Source: Candidatus Vogelbacteria bacterium (GTDB taxonomy: Bacteria > Patescibacteriota > Minisyncoccia > Phycocordibacterales > XYD1-FULL-46-19). From it: a DNA stretch of 8,827 bases. Made by a program: the position numbers and the translations under genes. The notes beneath the pieces are model-generated. The model ran no database searches, was not told where the DNA came from, and worked only from the letters and a program-made list of their open reading frames with translations. The stretch lies in assembly GCA_011049365.1 (NCBI GenBank), contig DSBD01000010.1, positions 1 to 8,827 of the forward strand. Direction: 5' to 3'. Positions 5,578 to 8,827 of the stretch are shown piece by piece; position 1 is the stretch's first letter, and every line of letters begins with the position of its first letter.

Positions 5578-7695
5578 ATGAAGGCCACTGATAAAATAGT
5601 TGATACTTGGCGCCTTAATCCAAGTCAGAAAAAAGCTTTAGAAAAACTAAAAATCTTCACCATTGAAGATTTGCTTAATCATTTTCCTTCCCGTTACAGC
5701 TCCCCGGGTAATTTTAGAACCATCGAACAATTAACTACAAATGAGCAAGCTATTATTAGAGGTAAAGTTTTAAAAATTAAAATCGGCAAAGCTTGGAAAA
5801 GTCGCCGACCAATTGCCGAAGCGATGATTGCTGACGAAACCGGTAAGCTAAGAGTGATTTGGTTTAATCAACCTTATCTGGCTAAATCCTTAACCGAAGG
5901 AGAATTCGTAGAATTAGATGGCAAAATAACCGGCAAAGAAGAAAAAATATATATGGCTAATCCGGAGATAAGGAATTCCAGTAACCAGCCGGCTGGTAAT
6001 TCCCTCTTTGCCAAGCAACAAGAATTATGTCTAATTCCAATTTATCCTGAATCTAAAGGTATTTCTTCCGGCTGGTTCTATTATCATATTCAGCAGATAA
6101 TAAAGAATGGAGTAGTAAATGACATAACCGACCCTTTACCACCTGAAATATTAAAAAAATACAAATTACCTTCTATAACTACCTCATATATTTGGCTCCA
6201 TTTTCCCAAAAAAACCGAGCACCTAGAAACAGCTAAAAAACGCTTTGCTTTTCAAGAAGTTTTTTGTCTGCAAGCTGAACGCTTAAGACACCGCTTAGAA
6301 TACAAGAAAAAAGAAAGTTGGAAATTAATTGGCTCAAAAAAACCTGTGACTGAATTTATTTCTAATCTCCCCTATAAATTAACTAAAGCTCAGAAAAAAG
6401 CTATCGATGAAATAGTTGTAGATTTGAAAAGTGAGCAACCAATGCTTCGCCTTTTAGAAGGTGATGTCGGTTCAGGCAAAACAGCCGTTGCTGGAGCTAT
6501 TTCATATCTAATAGCTAGGGCCAAAGGCCAAGTCGCCTATATGGCTCCAACCGAAATATTAGCCCGACAACATTTTGAATCATTCATCGCCAACTTCCCC
6601 AAAAATGTTAAAATCGGACTTTTGACCAGTTCGACTTGTTTAAAATTTCCTTCTAAAATAAAGAGTGAAGAATGGACTAAAATAAGTAAAAGCCAACTTT
6701 TAAAATGGTTGGCCGATGGTGAAGTATCAGCCGTTGTTGGCACCCAAGCTTTAATTCAAAAAAAGGTTACTTTCAAAGATTTGGCAATGGTTATAGTAGA
6801 TGAGCAACATCGCTTTGGCGTTGCTCAGAGATCAGCTCTAACCAAAAAAGGACAAGCCCCTCATTTACTTTCTATGACCGCTACCCCTATCCCTAGAACC
6901 TTAGCTTTATCTATTTATGGTGATTTGGATTTAAGTATCTTAGATGAATTACCCAAGGGCCGGCAAGCTATTCATACCGGCATTATTAAGCCTGACCAAA
7001 GGGAAATTGCCTATGAATCTATGCGTCAAGAATTAAAAAAAGGCCGACAAGCTTTTGTTATTTGTCCGCGAATAGAAGAACCAGACCCGGATAAAGCTCG
7101 GGCTTTAAATGTTAAAGCAGCCAAGAGTGAATACAAGAAATTATCAGAGAAAATATTTCCGGAATTTTCTGTTGGTCTTTTACACGGGAAACAAAAACCG
7201 GCCGAGAAAGAAGAGATTATGGAAAAAATGGCTCAAGGTAAAATAGATATTTTGGTTTCCACCTCAGTGGTGGAGGTTGGTATTAATATCCCCAATGCTA
7301 ATGTCATTATGATTGAAGGTGCCGACCGCTTTGGCCTAGCCCAACTTCATCAATTGCGTGGTCGAATATCTCGTTCACCTTTTCCCGGTTTTTGCTATCT
7401 TTTAACTGAAAGCTCTAATCAAAAATCTTTAAATCGTCTAAAAAATCTAGCCCAAGCTAAAAATGGCTTTGATCTAGCCGAATTGGATATGGCCGAAAGA
7501 GGCATTGGTGTTCTAACTGGTAGTAAGCAATGGGGTATGAGTGACTTGGCGATGGAGGCAATAAAAAATATCAAAATGATGCAAGCATCTCGTAATGAAG
7601 CAACCGAAATTATGAAAGATGACCCTGATTTTAAAAAACATCCTCTGCTTAAAAAAATAATCGCCGACAGAGAAAAAATAGTCCATTGGGAATAG
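5578..7695 (+). CDS. recG: ATP-dependent DNA helicase RecG
   Basis: RecG is a superfamily 2 double-strand translocase that remodels stalled forks and branched DNA. The 705-residue protein is full length. The N-terminal wedge/OB-fold domain is at about 50-130 (IIRGKVLKIKIG ... GKITG). The helicase core has Walker A GDVGSGKT (295-302), DEQH (408-411) in VDEQHRFGVAQR, motif III TATPIPR (434-440) and GDLDLSILDELPKGR (448-462). Motif V is STSVVEVGINIPNA (561-574) and motif VI HQLRGRISRS (591-600). The family C-terminal motif appears as FDLAELDMAERGIGVLTGSKQWG (in part, about 631-653). Compared with common RecG there is extra sequence around 351-372, and motif VI has Ser where Gly is usual; the arginines are kept. 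It follows tyrS by 5 bases and ends tail to tail with the acetyltransferase frame, which overlaps its last 277 bases antisense. Confidence 0.96.
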   Translation: MKATDKIVDTWRLNPSQKKALEKLKIFTIEDLLNHFPSRYSSPGNFRTIEQLTTNEQAIIRGKVLKIKIGKAWKSRRPIAEAMIADETGKLRVIWFNQPYLAKSLTEGEFVELDGKITGKEEKIYMANPEIRNSSNQPAGNSLFAKQQELCLIPIYPESKGISSGWFYYHIQQIIKNGVVNDITDPLPPEILKKYKLPSITTSYIWLHFPKKTEHLETAKKRFAFQEVFCLQAERLRHRLEYKKKESWKLIGSKKPVTEFISNLPYKLTKAQKKAIDEIVVDLKSEQPMLRLLEGDVGSGKTAVAGAISYLIARAKGQVAYMAPTEILARQHFESFIANFPKNVKIGLLTSSTCLKFPSKIKSEEWTKISKSQLLKWLADGEVSAVVGTQALIQKKVTFKDLAMVIVDEQHRFGVAQRSALTKKGQAPHLLSMTATPIPRTLALSIYGDLDLSILDELPKGRQAIHTGIIKPDQREIAYESMRQELKKGRQAFVICPRIEEPDPDKARALNVKAAKSEYKKLSEKIFPEFSVGLLHGKQKPAEKEEIMEKMAQGKIDILVSTSVVEVGINIPNANVIMIEGADRFGLAQLHQLRGRISRSPFPGFCYLLTESSNQKSLNRLKNLAQAKNGFDLAELDMAERGIGVLTGSKQWGMSDLAMEAIKNIKMMQASRNEATEIMKDDPDFKKHPLLKKIIADREKIVHWE

Positions 7696-8102
7696 TCGAA
7701 ATTTTTACGAAATCTTAATTCATTCTCTTTGAGAAATCCTCTTTCTCTTAAATCATTTAATTCTTTAGTGTCTAACAACTTAAAACCACTTTTTTCATGA
7801 GTTCTAATAGAAGCTAAATTATCTTTCTTAATCGTCGTTAAAAGAGTCTCTAGATTATATTTTTTTGCCAAAAGATCTTCAACTAAAGCCATTACTCCCA
7901 AACCCCTAAAATTATCTTTAAGGATAATCTGAACAAAACCCGTTCTTTTTTCATTTTTTACAGGGATAAATCCAACTACTCCGGCTTTTTGACTATTAAC
8001 AACAATGATATGATAAGTGCCTTCCGGCTTTATTTCTATTTGGTTATAATCTTGAAGACTTTCTAAAAAATCTTCATCAAAATCTGTTAATTCAATTTTC
8101 AT
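7419..8102 (-). CDS. GNAT-family N-acetyltransferase with frame running antisense into recG
   Basis: Residues 1-135 form a compact GNAT domain: strands IIVVNSQKAGVVGFIPV (about 32-48), TGFVQIILKDNFRGLGV (54-70) with the acetyl-CoA loop around R66-G67-L68-G69, and NLASIRTHEKSGFKLL (95-110), the usual C-terminal N-x-x-S-I-x-x-x-E-K-x-G-F signature. The substrate is unknown. The domain seems complete at RFRKNF (130-135), but no stop follows: the frame continues 92 residues through the antisense of recG to a stop at 7419. The tail is hydrophobic and low in complexity, as expected of antisense sequence, so the stop was probably lost. The ATG lies 3 bases from an orphan tRNA-Ile 3' fragment; no promoter or Shine-Dalgarno is evident, and read-through from the tRNA-Ile promoter is possible. 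Confidence 0.75.
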   Translation of the reverse strand: MKIELTDFDEDFLESLQDYNQIEIKPEGTYHIIVVNSQKAGVVGFIPVKNEKRTGFVQIILKDNFRGLGVMALVEDLLAKKYNLETLLTTIKKDNLASIRTHEKSGFKLLDTKELNDLRERGFLKENELRFRKNFDYSQWTIFSLSAIIFLSRGCFLKSGSSFIISVASLRDACIILIFFIASIAKSLIPHCLLPVRTPMPLSAISNSARSKPFLAWARFFRRFKDF

Positions 8103-8105
8103 CTA

Positions 8106-8124
8106 GTGCGTGCGCCAGGACTTG
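8106..8124. repeat. Orphan copy of the tRNA-Ile 3' end
   Basis: These 19 bases are identical to 8293-8311, 187 bases away; 18 of them are the last 18 nucleotides of the tRNA-Ile gene. Identity stops in the T-loop after CTTG, just as for the orphan tRNA-Ser fragment at 3817-3834. It lies immediately before the start codon of the acetyltransferase gene. Confidence 0.85.
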
Positions 8125-8292
8125 GTCACTCTCGTGGATATTTTTTGTCTTTCAAACTAAAAAATATCTCACTCCATTGACCTCCACTCGCGCCGTAATC
8201 TGCGACCAGCTTCGCCGACGCTCGGTTCAAACCCGGCTCCGTAATAAACCAATTATTATTAAAATATTTCATATTTAAATAATTTGTTTTAG
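8125..8292. other. Palindrome-bearing non-coding insert downstream of tRNA-Ile
   Basis: 168 bases without a credible gene. They contain a perfect 10-bp hairpin GATATTTTTT/AAAAAATATC with a 12-base loop (8137-8168), a GC-rich stretch (about 8185-8222), and a tRNA-3'-like sequence in inverted orientation, CGGTTCAAACCCGGCTCCG (8223-8241). An AT-rich tail follows to 8292. The order of parts (tRNA fragment, AT hairpin, GC-rich patch, inverted T-arm-like stretch) is the same as in the insert at 3835-3982. Confidence 0.6.
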
Positions 8293-8293
8293 G

Positions 8294-8366
8294 TGCGTGC
8301 GCCAGGACTTGAACCTGGAACCACTCGTGTATAAGACGAGCGCTCTACCAATTGAGCTACGCACGC
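8294..8366 (-). tRNA. tRNA-Ile, anticodon UAU
   Basis: A complete 73-nucleotide tRNA. The acceptor stem GCGTGCG/CGCACGC is a perfect 7 bp, the D-arm is GCTC-AATTGGTA-GAGC, the anticodon stem is CTCGT/ACGAG with loop CTTATAC (anticodon TAT), the variable loop is TGGTT and the T-arm CCAGG-TTCAAGT-CCTGG. Discriminator A73 fits Ile. CCA is not fully encoded (CCT follows). UAU reads the AUA isoleucine codon directly, whereas most bacteria use a CAU anticodon modified to lysidine by TilS. AUA codons are used freely in the genes of this window. It lies downstream of the TruB-like gene on the same strand but has its own promoter. Confidence 0.93.
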
Positions 8367-8380
8367 AAACTTACTTAATT

Positions 8381-8409
8381 ATATTATCTTTTAAAACAAG
8401 AAATGTAAA
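8381..8409 (-). promoter_or_regulatory. Promoter of tRNA-Ile
   Basis: On the minus strand TTTACA (8409-8404), a 17-base spacer, then TAATAT (8386-8381), 14 bases before the tRNA 5' end. An overlapping TATAAT begins 3 bases later. This is a convincing sigma-70-type promoter in the 52-base gap after the upstream gene. Confidence 0.75.
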
Positions 8410-8418
8410 GTTTGGGTC

Positions 8419-8827
8419 TTATAAAATAATTGAGTCTTCAATTCTTAAAATTCCCACCTGAATTCTCTTTATCGGCCAAACAATTGAAGGATAATTAAAA
8501 ATTAAACTCAAATCTTCAGTTAAACCCCTTAGATAAAAACCAGATGACACTTCCAGTTCTAAAGTTATCCAAGGTAAGTTTAAATCATCAGAAATAGTTT
8601 TATAATTTTCTATAATCTCTGCCTGACGAAAATCCCCTGTTACTTTTTTGATAATTATTGACGCTTCTTTTTTAAGACTTTTAGGAGAAATAAAACCACT
8701 ATCTTTTAAGTTGGCAGAATAAATTATTCTCTCTTGGGGAGAAGGAGTTGTTTTGGCTATATAAGGGGAAGAATATTGGGGATAACTTTGAATATATTTA
8801 CCGGGTAAATTATTAATTAAATCTTTC
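8419..8827 (-). CDS. truB: TruB-like tRNA pseudouridine-55 synthase (partial, C-terminal part)
   Basis: TruB makes pseudouridine 55 in the T-loop of tRNAs. The 135 residues visible include IQSYPQYSSPYI, like the Q-x-P-P-x-Y-S-A segment of TruB, and near the end LEVSSGFYLRGLTEDLSLIF, like the C-S-x-G-T-Y-I-R-x-L-x-x-D-L-G motif whose Arg contacts the active site. The ending PIKRIQVGILRIEDSII matches the final L-x-R-x-x-x-G-x-F segment. The usual K-x-G-x-x-x-Y-x-x-A-R stretch after the YS motif is replaced by unrelated sequence, so this is a divergent member. The catalytic Asp lies in the part outside the window. The gene ends 53 bases before tRNA-Ile on the same strand. Confidence 0.7.
   Translation of the reverse strand, partial: KDLINNLPGKYIQSYPQYSSPYIAKTTPSPQERIIYSANLKDSGFISPKSLKKEASIIIKKVTGDFRQAEIIENYKTISDDLNLPWITLELEVSSGFYLRGLTEDLSLIFNYPSIVWPIKRIQVGILRIEDSIIL

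Noticed and set aside
6537..6743. A minus-strand frame inside recG
   Set aside because: It is antisense to the conserved helicase core of recG and has no recognisable domain.
8223..8241. A second tRNA gene on the plus strand, suggested by GGTTCAAACCCGGCTCCG
   Set aside because: No matching acceptor strand, D-arm or anticodon arm upstream; only a T-arm-like stretch is present.
1..8827. Recoding of UGA as Gly or Trp, known in some CPR lineages
   Set aside because: All genes read through without in-frame TGA, and Trp is encoded by TGG, so the standard bacterial code suffices.

Overview
The window looks like chromosomal DNA of a low-GC, small-genome bacterium, most plausibly of the Patescibacteria/CPR radiation (Parcubacteria-like). 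The reasons are AT-rich DNA, very compact genes, a divergent TruB, a RecG with small lineage-type insertions, a minimal PilM-PilN-PilO set beside a lone ComF, and no recognisable Shine-Dalgarno sequence before any visible start. Stops are TAA or TAG and no in-frame TGA was needed, so the standard bacterial code fits. The taxonomic call is an inference from gene content, not a measurement.

Layout. 1-2234 (minus): pilM, pilN and the first part of pilO, a type IV pilus inner-membrane platform operon cut by the left window edge. 2359-3033 (plus): comF, divergent from pilM, so pilus and competence functions share one control region. 3040-3705 (minus): a membrane-anchored secreted protein of unknown function with a Cys-rich tail and a good promoter. 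3781-4323: a tRNA-Ser(GCU) gene (4019-4107, minus) bracketed on both sides by inserted palindrome-rich DNA and orphan copies of its own ends. 4382-7695 (plus): tyrS and recG, 5 bases apart. 7419-8102 (minus): a GNAT acetyltransferase whose frame runs on into the antisense of recG. 8106-8366: a tRNA-Ile with anticodon UAU, again followed by an insert and an orphan copy of its 3' end. 8419-8827 (minus): the C-terminal part of a TruB-like pseudouridine synthase.

The most unusual signal is at the two tRNA genes. Three separate spacers (148, 128 and 168 bases) are each bounded by a truncated copy of the neighbouring tRNA, and in all three cases the orphan copy holds exactly 18 tRNA nucleotides: the 3' end of tRNA-Ser, the 5' end of tRNA-Ser and the 3' end of tRNA-Ile. 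Each spacer also carries a stem-loop and a tRNA-like stretch in inverted orientation. This suggests a short non-coding element, or a recurrent rearrangement, that targets tRNA genes and leaves a working tRNA behind. No integrase or transposase is present in the window.

Functionally the protein genes combine DNA uptake and pili (pilMNO, comF), DNA repair/recombination (recG) and translation (tyrS, two tRNAs, truB).
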